Shown here: positions 1 to 8,368 of the stretch, one piece after another
Numbering within the stretch: position 1 is the stretch's first letter
How the letters are laid out: every line of letters begins with the position of its first letter
DNA from: Candidatus Heimdallarchaeota archaeon
GTDB taxonomy: Archaea; Asgardarchaeota; Heimdallarchaeia; Hodarchaeales; Hodarchaeaceae
Reading direction: 5' to 3'
Assembly (NCBI GenBank): GCA_020353515.1
Contig: CP070695.1
Span: 2,460,913-2,524,912, forward strand
DNA length: 64,000 bases
Made by a program: the position numbers and the translations under genes
Notes under the pieces: model-generated
The model's database searches: none
What the model saw: the letters and a program-made list of their open reading frames with translations, nothing else
Told to the model about the DNA's origin: nothing

Positions 1-551
1 GCAATTTCTCTAAAATATTGCCAGAATTCTCGGCGCAAAACGGGATCAAGCCCAACCGTTGGTTCATCAAGAAAAGCAATCTCGGGTTTATTTACCATTG
101 CTTGAGCTAAAGCCGTTCTTTGTTGTGTTCCGCCTGATAGATGAAGAGCTAATTTGTCTTGATGATCAGTAAGGGATAATTTATTAATCATAACAGATGC
201 ATATTCGTCCACATGTTTACCAGGAACACCCTTGGCCCGTGCGAAGAATTTAATGTTCTCTTTTGCAGTCAAGAGATCATAAAGCGCCCGTTGTTGAGGA
301 AGGTAACCCATGATCCGCCGAAGCTTTTTCTTCTCTTGGGGAATATGGTAACCCTTGACTAGAATATCTCCTGAGCCTTTTTCAGACTTTAGAATTCCTA
401 ATAATAAGCGAATGGTTGTGGTTTTACCTGCTGCGTTAGGTCCTACGAGACAAAAAATTTCACCTATATTAACTTGGAGATTCAGATTATCCACTGCAAT
501 AACTTCTCCAAATCGCTTAGAGACGTTAGATATTTCAATATCAAATGTCAT
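1..551 (-). CDS. ABC transporter ATP-binding protein (C-terminal part outside window)
   Basis: Reading leftward from an ATG at 551, the frame stays open to the window edge, so only about the first 183 residues are present. It is the ATP-hydrolysing subunit of an ABC transporter. The Walker A loop reads GPNAAGKTT, the signature is LSGGTQQR and the Walker B region is AFLDEPTVGLDP. The layout (N-terminal MTFDIEISNVSKRFGE, then Walker A near residue 40) is that of single-domain ATPases that pair with a separate permease in ABC-2-type exporters. The permease should lie left of the window. It is divergent from a TrmB-like regulator gene, which may control it. The substrate cannot be told from the sequence. 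Confidence 0.9.
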   Translation of the reverse strand, partial: MTFDIEISNVSKRFGEVIAVDNLNLQVNIGEIFCLVGPNAAGKTTTIRLLLGILKSEKGSGDILVKGYHIPQEKKKLRRIMGYLPQQRALYDLLTAKENIKFFARAKGVPGKHVDEYASVMINKLSLTDHQDKLALHLSGGTQQRTALAQAMVNKPEIAFLDEPTVGLDPVLRREFWQYFREI

Positions 552-610
552 AAATTCACCAAACCATACAAACGATCTTAAAGATCAAGTTTAGATATGA
601 ATATTATTTT

Positions 611-639
611 GTTACCCCTCGGGGGGGAAACATATATAA
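611..639 (+). promoter_or_regulatory. GC-rich imperfect dyad next to a TATA box
   Basis: Between the divergent ABC ATPase and TrmB genes lies an imperfect inverted repeat with arms GTTaCCCC and GGGG-g-AAAC (about 612-630). It abuts an AT-rich TATA-like box, catatataag, at 631-640. The TATA box lies about 60 bases before the regulator's ATG at 697. A GC-rich block is conspicuous in this AT-rich DNA, and its position suggests an operator, perhaps autoregulatory. That role is inference. Confidence 0.4.
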
Positions 640-696
640 GGTTTATGATTCTAACCGCTTCATGGAGTTAATCCTAAACAGATATTGGTAGTATTC

Positions 697-1596
697 ATGA
701 GCGTTGAAAAATCACTAATAAACGATTTTCAAACACTTGGGTTATCACAGAATGAAAGTAAAACACTTTTAGCCTTAGTGAAACTTGGGGGATCAGGGGA
801 AGTATCAAAAATCGAAGATTTCACTGATATTAGACGTAATAAGATTTATCAAGCACTTGGCGGACTTATTACCAAGAAATTAGTGATGCGAGGAGAAGTC
901 AAAGGAAGTGCTAATACTTTTAGACTTGTTTATAGTAATCCATCCGATCTCGTTTCATATATACAGAGAACGATCATTGATCCAATCGATAAAGCAGCTA
1001 AAAGATCAGTCCAAAATCTGGAAAATTTTACTGATATAGTTGAAAAAACCACTCAAGAGGTTTGGATGGTTAAAGGAAATTCGAACATTATCCGAATTGA
1101 AAAAGAGCTTGTTGATTCTGCGAAAGTTTCGATAGTTAGTAATCTGTTCCCAGAATATACTGAACCAGTTATCTCCAATCTTGGAAATGCTTTGATAAAA
1201 GGTGTAAACATCAAGATTCTTATGTTAGAAGAGGAAGTAACGCAATTAAAAGTTCCTTTAGATCATATTTGCTCAGAACATTTAGGAATAAACGCAAGTA
1301 AATTAGCTACTCTCGCAGAGATGATTCCACTAGAAGCGAATCCTATGATCTCTCCAATCTTAACTAATTTGGGTCAATTCCTAACAATACGACCCAACTT
1401 CCTTTTTATTGATTCAGAAACCGAGAATCCATCAGCTTTATTAATTATTAAGTCTACAAAAGATCCTACCTATTCAATTGCGTTGCAAACTGATAATCAG
1501 GATTTTATAAGCTCCTTTATGCACTTAATAGAGTTTATTCAGAGTATTGCTTTGAATATGAAGATGTTACAGGATGAACTCCTTTCTGATGATTAA
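697..1596 (+). CDS. TrmB-family transcriptional regulator
   Basis: The protein has about 299 residues. It opens with a winged-helix domain (about residues 5-75: LGLSQNESKTLLALVKLGG, then DIRRNKIYQALGGLITKKLV), which is the TrmB/HTH pattern. After a coiled linker comes a C-terminal domain (about 110-290) containing VWMVKGNSNIIRIEKEL, resembling the phospholipase-D-like sensor domain of TrmB proteins. TrmB proteins are archaeal regulators, often of sugar uptake, but no ligand can be read here. ATG 697 is preferred to an in-frame TTG at 685. The gene overlaps or nearly touches the next one and is divergent from the ABC ATPase. Confidence 0.75.
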   Translation: MSVEKSLINDFQTLGLSQNESKTLLALVKLGGSGEVSKIEDFTDIRRNKIYQALGGLITKKLVMRGEVKGSANTFRLVYSNPSDLVSYIQRTIIDPIDKAAKRSVQNLENFTDIVEKTTQEVWMVKGNSNIIRIEKELVDSAKVSIVSNLFPEYTEPVISNLGNALIKGVNIKILMLEEEVTQLKVPLDHICSEHLGINASKLATLAEMIPLEANPMISPILTNLGQFLTIRPNFLFIDSETENPSALLIIKSTKDPTYSIALQTDNQDFISSFMHLIEFIQSIALNMKMLQDELLSDD

Positions 1597-1633
1597 TTTG
1601 GTTGAAAAACTAAGCCTGGGAATAGATGGAACT

Positions 1634-2551
1634 ATGTCTAACACAGAAAAAATACTAGTTTTAGGAGGAACAGGACACTATGGCAGACATATTGTAAAAG
1701 CACTGATTGAAAATAAACAAAAAGTCAGAGTTTTATCTCGAAATATGACAAAAGCGAGGGAAATAATTGGAGAAGAACCTGAAATCTTGGAAGGGGATAT
1801 TACATCTAATGAGACAGTAATTAATGCCCTTCAAGGAGTGAGTGCAATTATTATCTGTGTATCCGCTTTCAATAAAAAAAACATCCGTAAATTCAAGCTT
1901 ATCGAAAGAGATTCTGTACTAATCGTTCTTTATGAAGCAGAGAAAATTGGTATAAAACGTATTGTGTATATTTCCGTCTATGGGAAACCAGATGTGAATG
2001 TAGATATATCACAAGGCAGGATCAAACGTGAAATTGAAGATAAATTAGAACAAACAAGTTTTAATTATACAATTCTAGGAGCTCCTCCTTCAATGGAAAT
2101 TTTCTTTTCAATGATTCGTAAGGGGAAGATGACTGTTCCTGGGGGAGGACCCCCTGCTTTACCTACAATTGCTCCAATAGATCTAGGCAAAATTGCAGCC
2201 CAAACAGTAGTTCGATCTGATTTGAATAGAAAACGATTCAGTTTGGTTGGTTCTGATGTGATATCTTTCAGAGAAGCTGCAGATAGGATTTCAAAAGTCA
2301 CTGGAAAGGAGATTGGCTTCCGAAAAGTTCCATTATTTCCTATTAAAGTAGCAGCATTAATAACAGGAGTACTACGTCCTTTCTTTCCCTATATTTCTCA
2401 ACTGTTGAAATTTATTATATTAATGAATACAGCATTTACTTCTGAAATGGTAGAACAAGCTTTTGATCATCAAAGGCTTCTTCAAGAGACCTTTGATTAT
2501 CAACCACTTACTCTAGAAGAGTTTACTATGAAATATTACAACTTGAAGTAA
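1634..2551 (+). CDS. NmrA-like NAD(P)-binding protein (atypical SDR)
   Basis: About 305 residues. The N-terminal Rossmann motif is VLGGTGHYGRHIV (residues 8-20), followed by KVRVLSRNMTKA and LEGDITSNETV, the usual layout of NmrA/HSCARG-type atypical short-chain dehydrogenases. These bind NAD(P) as redox sensors or reduce small substrates. No classical YxxxK catalytic pair is obvious; VYISVYGKPD occupies the usual site. The first possible ATG, at 1574, lies inside the TrmB gene, and the Rossmann fold starts well only from 1634. It probably shares a transcript with the TrmB regulator. The substrate is unknown. Confidence 0.75.
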   Translation: MSNTEKILVLGGTGHYGRHIVKALIENKQKVRVLSRNMTKAREIIGEEPEILEGDITSNETVINALQGVSAIIICVSAFNKKNIRKFKLIERDSVLIVLYEAEKIGIKRIVYISVYGKPDVNVDISQGRIKREIEDKLEQTSFNYTILGAPPSMEIFFSMIRKGKMTVPGGGPPALPTIAPIDLGKIAAQTVVRSDLNRKRFSLVGSDVISFREAADRISKVTGKEIGFRKVPLFPIKVAALITGVLRPFFPYISQLLKFIILMNTAFTSEMVEQAFDHQRLLQETFDYQPLTLEEFTMKYYNLK

Positions 2552-2575
2552 TTCCGGGAAGGGAGAAAGGTCTAA

Positions 2576-3454
2576 TCAGCCCATCTTCCATAACCTAATC
2601 TTCTTATCAGCTGCTCCTACTGCCAACCATTTACCATCGGGAGAGAAGGTCACCGAGGTTATCCCTTTAGGTTTTAATTGTTGACTTTTTAGAATTTCAC
2701 CATTTTTAACTGATCGAATCATCACTTGAAATGCAGCGACTATTGCAATCGCTTTATCATCAGGTGAGAATGCAGAATTAGAATAACCTTCAGAATCTAA
2801 AGAGAAATCATGCAGAATCTCCCAATTGGAAGTATCCCATATTTTTAGTGTTTTATCATATCCAGAAGAAGCTAGATATTCTCCATTTGAAGAAAGAGTT
2901 AAAGCTGTAACAGCAGTCTTATGACCTGGTAAACTATTAATCAAATCACCAGATGAAATACGATATACTAAGATGTCTTCATTAAGACCTGAAACTAATA
3001 ATGTTTCATTATCAGGAAGGAATATATTAGCTGATACATTTCGTTTCAAAGCATTTATCGTTAAAACTTCCTCACCAGTTCCTATATCCCAAATCTTGAC
3101 GTTTCCATCGTAAGACCCTGAAACAAAAAATCTTCCATCAGGAGATATACTCACACAAGTAACGGTTTTTTTATGTCCTCTTATATTCAATTTTTCTTTT
3201 CCAGATGGAAAAGACCACAATTTCATTGTCGAATCAGTTGAACCAGAGACTAAGGTTGTTGTATCTGGTGAAAGTGCAATAGAATTAACACTATGCGTGT
3301 GACCAGTCATAGTTCCCTTTAAATTCCATTCAGGTACACTCCAGAGATTGATTACATTGTCCATCCCTGCTGAAACTAATGATTGACTATCAGGAGTGAA
3401 AAGTAAATCCAAGACATAACTAGTATGTGCTGAGATTATTTCAGGATCTTTCAT
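2576..3454 (-). CDS. WD40-repeat protein, single seven-bladed propeller
   Basis: About 292 residues made almost entirely of seven WD40 repeats. Typical blades read HTHSVNSIALSPDTTTLVSG with KLWSF, and HKKTVTCVSISPDGRFFVSG with VKIWDI. The fourth and sixth blades are weaker and lack the GH and WD pairs. Seven blades fill one propeller with no other domain, no signal peptide and no membrane helix, so this should be a cytosolic interaction scaffold. ATG 3454 is chosen over one at 3481 because it begins next to the first blade. Its partner is unknown. It faces the NmrA gene tail to tail. Confidence 0.9.
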   Translation of the reverse strand: MKDPEIISAHTSYVLDLLFTPDSQSLVSAGMDNVINLWSVPEWNLKGTMTGHTHSVNSIALSPDTTTLVSGSTDSTMKLWSFPSGKEKLNIRGHKKTVTCVSISPDGRFFVSGSYDGNVKIWDIGTGEEVLTINALKRNVSANIFLPDNETLLVSGLNEDILVYRISSGDLINSLPGHKTAVTALTLSSNGEYLASSGYDKTLKIWDTSNWEILHDFSLDSEGYSNSAFSPDDKAIAIVAAFQVMIRSVKNGEILKSQQLKPKGITSVTFSPDGKWLAVGAADKKIRLWKMG

Positions 3455-3594
3455 GAAATTAAACCTCAATATATAACACATCTTAACAAAATGAAAATAT
3501 TATCGCTTCAATTCTCGAAATTATCAAATTTTATAAAAATGAGATAGGATTTTATTTAGAGAATCTAATTGTTTTAGAAAAAAAATGAGATCTA

Positions 3595-3797
3595 TTAAGT
3601 TGAGAGAAGTCCTTGACTCCATTTCTTGCTCTCATGATCTATTTTATCTTTATCATGATCCTTCTCTGTTTCATATCTAGAAAAAGCAGCCATAAATGCT
3701 TCAGGTGATGTTAATTTTATTCTTCCTGCTTTCATTTCAATCCATCAACCGAATCCTTTTGAATTGTGTAGCATCCCAGGAGATTAAAAACCACCAT
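3595..3797 (-). pseudogene. Two overlapping short frames, possible decayed gene
   Basis: Reading leftward, a 21-residue frame from ATG 3797 (MVVFNLLGCYTIQKDSVDGLK) ends in a TGA that overlaps the ATG at 3735 of a 46-residue frame starting MKAGRIKLTSPEAFMAAF and ending KKWSQGLLST. Composition of both looks like real protein rather than random AT-rich translation. The ATGA overlap could be a coupled pair, but a one-base frameshift splitting one small protein is equally possible. No family was recognised. Confidence 0.3.
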
Positions 3798-4080
3798 ATT
3801 ATCTGGGTAAGAGAGATCTAGGAACTAGCTGGATCCCATCACTTTATAATAATTGAGAAGACACCTTTTTCAAAATAAAAGTAATTTTATAGAAATTCTT
3901 GACATCTGTTAACAATTAAAATGATCTATAGGAAATGGTTTTGTAATGAGACTAAAGTAAATCATGATCCATTAGAAAAGAATTGATTTTTCTCAAAAAA
4001 GGAATTTAGGTAGGAAGAATTCTTCCGATTTTCCCGAGGCCTTACAAAATAAGAAAAGTCATTTATTGCTAAATGAGAAT

Positions 4081-4090
4081 TATTATAAAA
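4081..4090 (+). promoter_or_regulatory. TATA box of the sulfatase-maturase gene
   Basis: The AT-rich box tattataaaa ends about 25 bases before the ATG at 4115. That is the archaeal TATA-to-start distance, so the transcript is probably leaderless or nearly so. No Shine-Dalgarno sequence is seen before this ATG, which agrees. Confidence 0.5.
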
Positions 4091-4114
4091 AATAACTTTC
4101 AGTGATATAAAAAC

Positions 4115-5287
4115 ATGATTCCAAATTTTACTTCGTTTCATATCATGGTTAAACCCTATAGCTCAATTTGCAATCTAGAATGTCAATACTGTTATTATCT
4201 TTCCACGAAAAACCTGTATCCTAATAGTAATTGCAAAATGAACGATGAGACTTTAGAAAAATTTACTCAACAATATATTGCAGCTCAAGAAGTACCTGAA
4301 GTCACTTTCAGTTGGCAGGGGGGAGAACCAACCTTGATGGATGTTAAATTTTTTGAAAAAGCAATCCAATACCAAAAAATATTCAATAAACACGGGATAA
4401 AAGTCCAGAATACTTTACAAACCAATGGAACCTTACTCACAAAAGATTGGGCCCGCTTTTTCAAGAAACACAATTTTTTAATCGGAATTAGTATTGACGG
4501 TCCTTCGGATTTGCATGATGAGTATCGTGTTGATAACAAAGGAAACCCCACTTTTGATCAAGTAATATCTGGACTCGATAATCTCAAAAAATATAAAGTA
4601 GATTTCAATATTCTGACATGTGTCCACACCTCGAATGTAGATTATCCATTAGATGTCTATCGATCCTTAAGAGATGAATTAGGAGGAGAATTTATCCAAT
4701 TCATTCCTATAGTTGAAACTAATGGAAGTGGGAGTATTTCTGATTTTTCTGTTACAGGACGACAATATGGCTCTTTCTTGCAAATAGTCTTTAAGGAATG
4801 GGTTAAACATGATGTGGGAAGGGTTTATGTTCAAATTTTTGAGGTAAGTTTGGCTGCGTGGTTAAACTTGCCACTAAATTTATGTATTCTAGCCCCTACC
4901 TGTGGAAATGCTTTAGCATTAGAACACAATGGAGATATTTATGCATGCGATCACTTTGTTACACCACAATACTTTCGCGGCAATTTATTCTCACAATCTC
5001 TTAGAAATATTGTAAATTCACAAGAGCAAAAAGAATTTGGATTGAATAAATCTAAACTCCCTCTAGAATGTCAGCAATGCGAAGTGAGATATGTTTGTAA
5101 TGGGGGATGCCCAAAAAATAGGTTAATCAAAACAGATGAAGAAGGTGTAGGAATGAACTATTTATGTGAGGGTTATAAGATGTTTTTCTCCTTCATCGAT
5201 CCTTATATGAAGTACATGGGAGATCAAATAAGGAGAAATAAACCTGCTGCTAATATTATGGATCACTTAAGACATAACCCGTTTTGA
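4115..5287 (+). CDS. Anaerobic sulfatase-maturating enzyme (radical SAM/SPASM)
   Basis: This 390-residue protein should oxidise the active-site Cys (or Ser) of a sulfatase to formylglycine using S-adenosylmethionine and iron-sulfur clusters, in the cytosol. The radical SAM motif is C19-x3-C23-x2-C26 within SICNLECQYCYY. Family motifs SWQGGEPTL, LQTNGTLL and GISIDGP follow. The C-terminal SPASM region holds the auxiliary-cluster cysteines (APTCGNAL, GDIYACDHF, CQQCEVRYVCNGGCPKNR, NYLCEGY). Its length matches the family. The sulfatase gene starts 30 bases downstream and has the expected Cys-type site, so this is a matched enzyme-substrate pair in one operon. Confidence 0.93.
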   Translation: MIPNFTSFHIMVKPYSSICNLECQYCYYLSTKNLYPNSNCKMNDETLEKFTQQYIAAQEVPEVTFSWQGGEPTLMDVKFFEKAIQYQKIFNKHGIKVQNTLQTNGTLLTKDWARFFKKHNFLIGISIDGPSDLHDEYRVDNKGNPTFDQVISGLDNLKKYKVDFNILTCVHTSNVDYPLDVYRSLRDELGGEFIQFIPIVETNGSGSISDFSVTGRQYGSFLQIVFKEWVKHDVGRVYVQIFEVSLAAWLNLPLNLCILAPTCGNALALEHNGDIYACDHFVTPQYFRGNLFSQSLRNIVNSQEQKEFGLNKSKLPLECQQCEVRYVCNGGCPKNRLIKTDEEGVGMNYLCEGYKMFFSFIDPYMKYMGDQIRRNKPAANIMDHLRHNPF

Positions 5288-5317
5288 GAATTGTTATTAG
5301 TACTAGAGCTAAGAAAA

Positions 5318-6592
5318 ATGAGCAAAGAATCTGAATCCAAACCAAATTTTTTATTTATCATCACTCATGATACTGGAGATCTTTTTGATTTTCATAGAAA
5401 AGGAGTAGAAACCCCAAACTTGAATCAATTAGCAGAGAATGGAATAGTTTTTACAAATCATTTTTGTACCGCTCCACAATGTTCTCCTTCTCGGGGTAGT
5501 ATTCTCACTGGGCAGATGCCTCATTCAAATGGATTAATGGGATTGACAAACTATGGTTGGAACCTAGAATCAGAGCTCACAATACCGAAAGTTCTAGCTA
5601 AAAACGGCTATTCAACACATCTAATAGGATTACAGCACGAACATGAAAATGCAAGCGAGCTGGGTTACCAAAATATCTCTAACCGTAACATAATGCCGTG
5701 GATAGACAATGTTACTCCTCAAGTTGTCGAATTTCTAACAAGTACTAATCAAGGGAATATACAACAACCTTTCTATTGTGCTATTGGCCTTTTCGATACA
5801 CATAGACCTTTTACTTTTCCTGATGACATTCCTCCAATCTCAATAAAAGATGTCCAAATTCCTGAATATTTACCAGACACACCCGAAGTAAGATCAGACA
5901 TTTCAGACCTTCTTTCCTCAATTATTACAGTAGATCGAGGAATTGGTCGTATTGTTGAAACTTTAAGAAAATGTTCGTTTTATGAAAACACCGTGGTCAT
6001 TTTCACAGTCGATCATGGGCCTGCGCTTCCACGGGCGAAATGTACTTTATATGACCCTGGAATTAGAACTGCTCTTATTATCAATTGGCCAAGAAAGATT
6101 AAAGGAGGAAAAACACACAGAGAACTGCTATCTAACATTGATATATTCCCAACAATTCTAGATTTATGTGGAATTTCGATTCCTGAACAAATCCAAGGAC
6201 AAAGCTTCAGAAATCTCCTCCTGAATGAGAAATATGACGAGCAGAAATATATTTTTGCTGAATTGACTTACCATGATATTGGTTATAATCCTATAAGGGC
6301 AATTAGAACAAAAGAGTGGAAATATATCAAGAATTTTGCTCCTCTTGATTTTTTATTCGAAATTCCTGACGATGTCATTGAAAGTCCCACTACAAAGGCA
6401 TGGTTATCAGAACATCCTGAGTATCACTCTCCAAGACCAATGGAAGAGCTTTATGATCTCATAAACGATCCAATGGAACAGAATAATCTGGCTGAAGAAT
6501 CTCAATATCAGACAACTAAACTTGAATTAGAAAAAGAACTTATGAACTGGCTAAAATTGACAAATGATCCAATCTTGAATGGAAATAAATAA
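5318..6592 (+). CDS. Cys-type sulfatase, SGSH-like
   Basis: About 424 residues from ATG 5318; a TTG at 5291 is less likely. It should hydrolyse a sulfate ester or sulfamate. The formylglycine motif CSPSR has its target cysteine at residue 55 (CTAPQCSPSRGSILTG). Metal and active-site elements include HDTGD at residues 17-21, FTVDHG and RAKCTLYDPGIRTALI, the pattern of heparan-N-sulfatase-like family members. There is no signal peptide, so it is cytosolic, where the upstream maturase can act. Usually the first metal site reads DD; here it is HD, as I recall from relatives. The natural substrate is unknown. A GPH sugar symporter nearby may import it. Confidence 0.92.
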   Translation: MSKESESKPNFLFIITHDTGDLFDFHRKGVETPNLNQLAENGIVFTNHFCTAPQCSPSRGSILTGQMPHSNGLMGLTNYGWNLESELTIPKVLAKNGYSTHLIGLQHEHENASELGYQNISNRNIMPWIDNVTPQVVEFLTSTNQGNIQQPFYCAIGLFDTHRPFTFPDDIPPISIKDVQIPEYLPDTPEVRSDISDLLSSIITVDRGIGRIVETLRKCSFYENTVVIFTVDHGPALPRAKCTLYDPGIRTALIINWPRKIKGGKTHRELLSNIDIFPTILDLCGISIPEQIQGQSFRNLLLNEKYDEQKYIFAELTYHDIGYNPIRAIRTKEWKYIKNFAPLDFLFEIPDDVIESPTTKAWLSEHPEYHSPRPMEELYDLINDPMEQNNLAEESQYQTTKLELEKELMNWLKLTNDPILNGNK

Positions 6593-6713
6593 ATTCTAAT
6601 TCTAAAAGAATGAAGTCTAGAGAATAATTATCTGAAAAAAAATTCTGTTTTAGTTATCCTATGGTTTATAAGGCAAAAAACTATGATTACTTCAAATATA
6701 GGGATTAGAAAAA

Positions 6714-7187
6714 ATGCCTAATTTTGAACAATTTGAATATAAGAAAGGCACAAGAACACCTGTAAGAGCTAAAGATATTGAAGCTCAGCAACAATGGTTA
6801 GATGGTCAGCTCTATTATATTCAAAAGGTTGAAAATTATAATAGGTTAATTAAAAAGCTTTTTGTATGCAAAAAATGCGGAAAAAGGATCACAAATCCCC
6901 GCTGGGTTCACATGAATGATTCACATTCCCCCGATGACTTCCCTATAACACATTACTATCATTCCAAACGCCAATGCAACCCCCACTTCGTCAGGGTCTG
7001 TCTTAATTGTGGTAAGGATTTTCGTATAAACCGAAAGAACCAGAAACTTTGTTCTAAAAAATGTTCGGTAAAATATATGACTAGTCCAATTCTTATAAAG
7101 CGTTGTTCGAGGTGTGGGAAGGAATTCAAAACTCGGATGATTGAGAACAAGCAGAACAATGAAAAGCATTGCCACGGATGTCGTTAA
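6714..7187 (+). CDS. Cys-rich zinc-ribbon protein of unknown function
   Basis: 157 residues, basic, with several zinc-binding pairs: CKKCGKR near residue 52, CLNCGKDF near 97, CSKKCS near 113, CSRCGKEF near 132 and a terminal CHGC. It also has histidines in THYYHSKRQCNPH. Two or three small zinc ribbons are likely, suggesting nucleic-acid or protein binding. I do not recognise a family beyond that. No membrane segments are present. It stands alone on the plus strand, 121 bases after the sulfatase. Confidence 0.65.
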   Translation: MPNFEQFEYKKGTRTPVRAKDIEAQQQWLDGQLYYIQKVENYNRLIKKLFVCKKCGKRITNPRWVHMNDSHSPDDFPITHYYHSKRQCNPHFVRVCLNCGKDFRINRKNQKLCSKKCSVKYMTSPILIKRCSRCGKEFKTRMIENKQNNEKHCHGCR

Positions 7188-7341
7188 TTTTACAGATTTT
7201 CAAAATGTCGTCTATGCCTCTTAATTGCCTTTTCTATTTGAATTCTTCCTTCTTCTGATAAGACATATTAAAAATCTTTTAGAAAAAATATTTAACAAAG
7301 AAGTTTTAATTCTATTTGTAATAGAATAGTGAGGAACTCTG

Positions 7342-8256
7342 ATGAACATAAATATTTCACTTTGTGGATTCAATTGCGGAATCTGTCCAGCTTTTAAACC
7401 AAACATCAAGTCAGAGAAAGATAGGTTAAAAGTTGATGAGGGATGGAAGAAATTTCATAAAACCCAGGGTTGGGTATATAAAGAAGATTACTGTCATGGA
7501 TGTTTCAATGTTCCAGAAACTCCTCTATGGAGTGGTTGCCCCATCAGAAAATGTGTTCTTACTAATAACGTTGAAAATTGCGGTTATTGTCCTGATTATC
7601 CGTGTCCACGGATCAAAAACATGATACATATCACTAAGAAGATAGCAGAGAGAACAAAAAAAGAGGGAACACAAGAAGATTACCAAAAATTTGGGGCCCC
7701 TTTCTTAAGTGAATCAAAACTTGAGGAATTACATAAAGAATTCAAGAAAAAAAGGCAGGATATAGATACTCAACCATTGAATACTCATACAGTAGAATTT
7801 CCCCAAAATATTAATCAAGAATACGCCTCACAACCCGAAATACTTCAGGACTTACATTCTACGCTCAAAAACATATTGTCATTGCATTGTAAAACACCTG
7901 GTGGTAAAGAGCAAGAATTAAAGAGGAATAAGGATGTTTTAAAATTCCTTTGGATTTTTGGAAGATATGGAAATCTAAAAAATGATACAGATCAGCCTTT
8001 AATCGAGATCACTCCAAAAGAGCTGAAAAAATATCTCAAATACGGAAAATGGAGAACAAAAAGAAAACTAGAAGAGCTAGCAAGATATGGAATTGACGGT
8101 CACTACAGTCAAGACAAAGTTAGTATAAGGTTCACAAAGAAATTTCAACTCGCTTACTTACTCCAGAAATATGTACAGACTCTTCTCGAAAATAATAAGG
8201 AACGCAGTGCTTATTCAAAATTTTGGAAGGCTGATATGAACATTTTTCGAAAGTAG
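7342..8256 (+). CDS. DUF3795 domain protein with C-terminal extension
   Basis: 304 residues. The N-terminal 110 residues have the DUF3795 cysteine pattern: SLCGFNCGICPAF, then YCHGCFNVPETPLWSGCPIRKC and NCGYCPDYPCP. These cysteines probably bind zinc or an iron-sulfur centre; the family function is unknown. After a charged linker, residues about 170-295 form a helical region (KNKDVLKFLWIFGRYGNL, ITPKELKKYLKYGKW, RKLEELARYGI) that resembles a winged helix and may bind DNA. That second assignment is inference from secondary-structure pattern only. Confidence 0.7.
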   Translation: MNINISLCGFNCGICPAFKPNIKSEKDRLKVDEGWKKFHKTQGWVYKEDYCHGCFNVPETPLWSGCPIRKCVLTNNVENCGYCPDYPCPRIKNMIHITKKIAERTKKEGTQEDYQKFGAPFLSESKLEELHKEFKKKRQDIDTQPLNTHTVEFPQNINQEYASQPEILQDLHSTLKNILSLHCKTPGGKEQELKRNKDVLKFLWIFGRYGNLKNDTDQPLIEITPKELKKYLKYGKWRTKRKLEELARYGIDGHYSQDKVSIRFTKKFQLAYLLQKYVQTLLENNKERSAYSKFWKADMNIFRK

Positions 8257-8368
8257 TCTTTCATTGACAATATAGGCATTAATTTCGAAAACCTCCGCCG
8301 ATTACCTTAAAACGGATAGTAATTATTCCTATAAAAATTTTCTAAAAATGACAAAGGAATCGTAAAAA

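Larger units (their letters stand above)
3482..4114. other. Long gap between WD40 and anSME genes
   Basis: This 633-base stretch has no normal gene. On the minus strand (3595-3797) there are two short overlapping frames that look protein-like, described separately. The right-hand end carries the probable promoter of the downstream radical SAM gene. The rest is AT-rich with no repeat, RNA gene or strong hairpin that I could recognise. Confidence 0.6.

Noticed and set aside
6921..7175. Minus-strand open frames inside the zinc-ribbon gene
   Set aside because: The plus-strand frame has paired cysteines in zinc-ribbon spacing. The opposite frames show no recognisable features.
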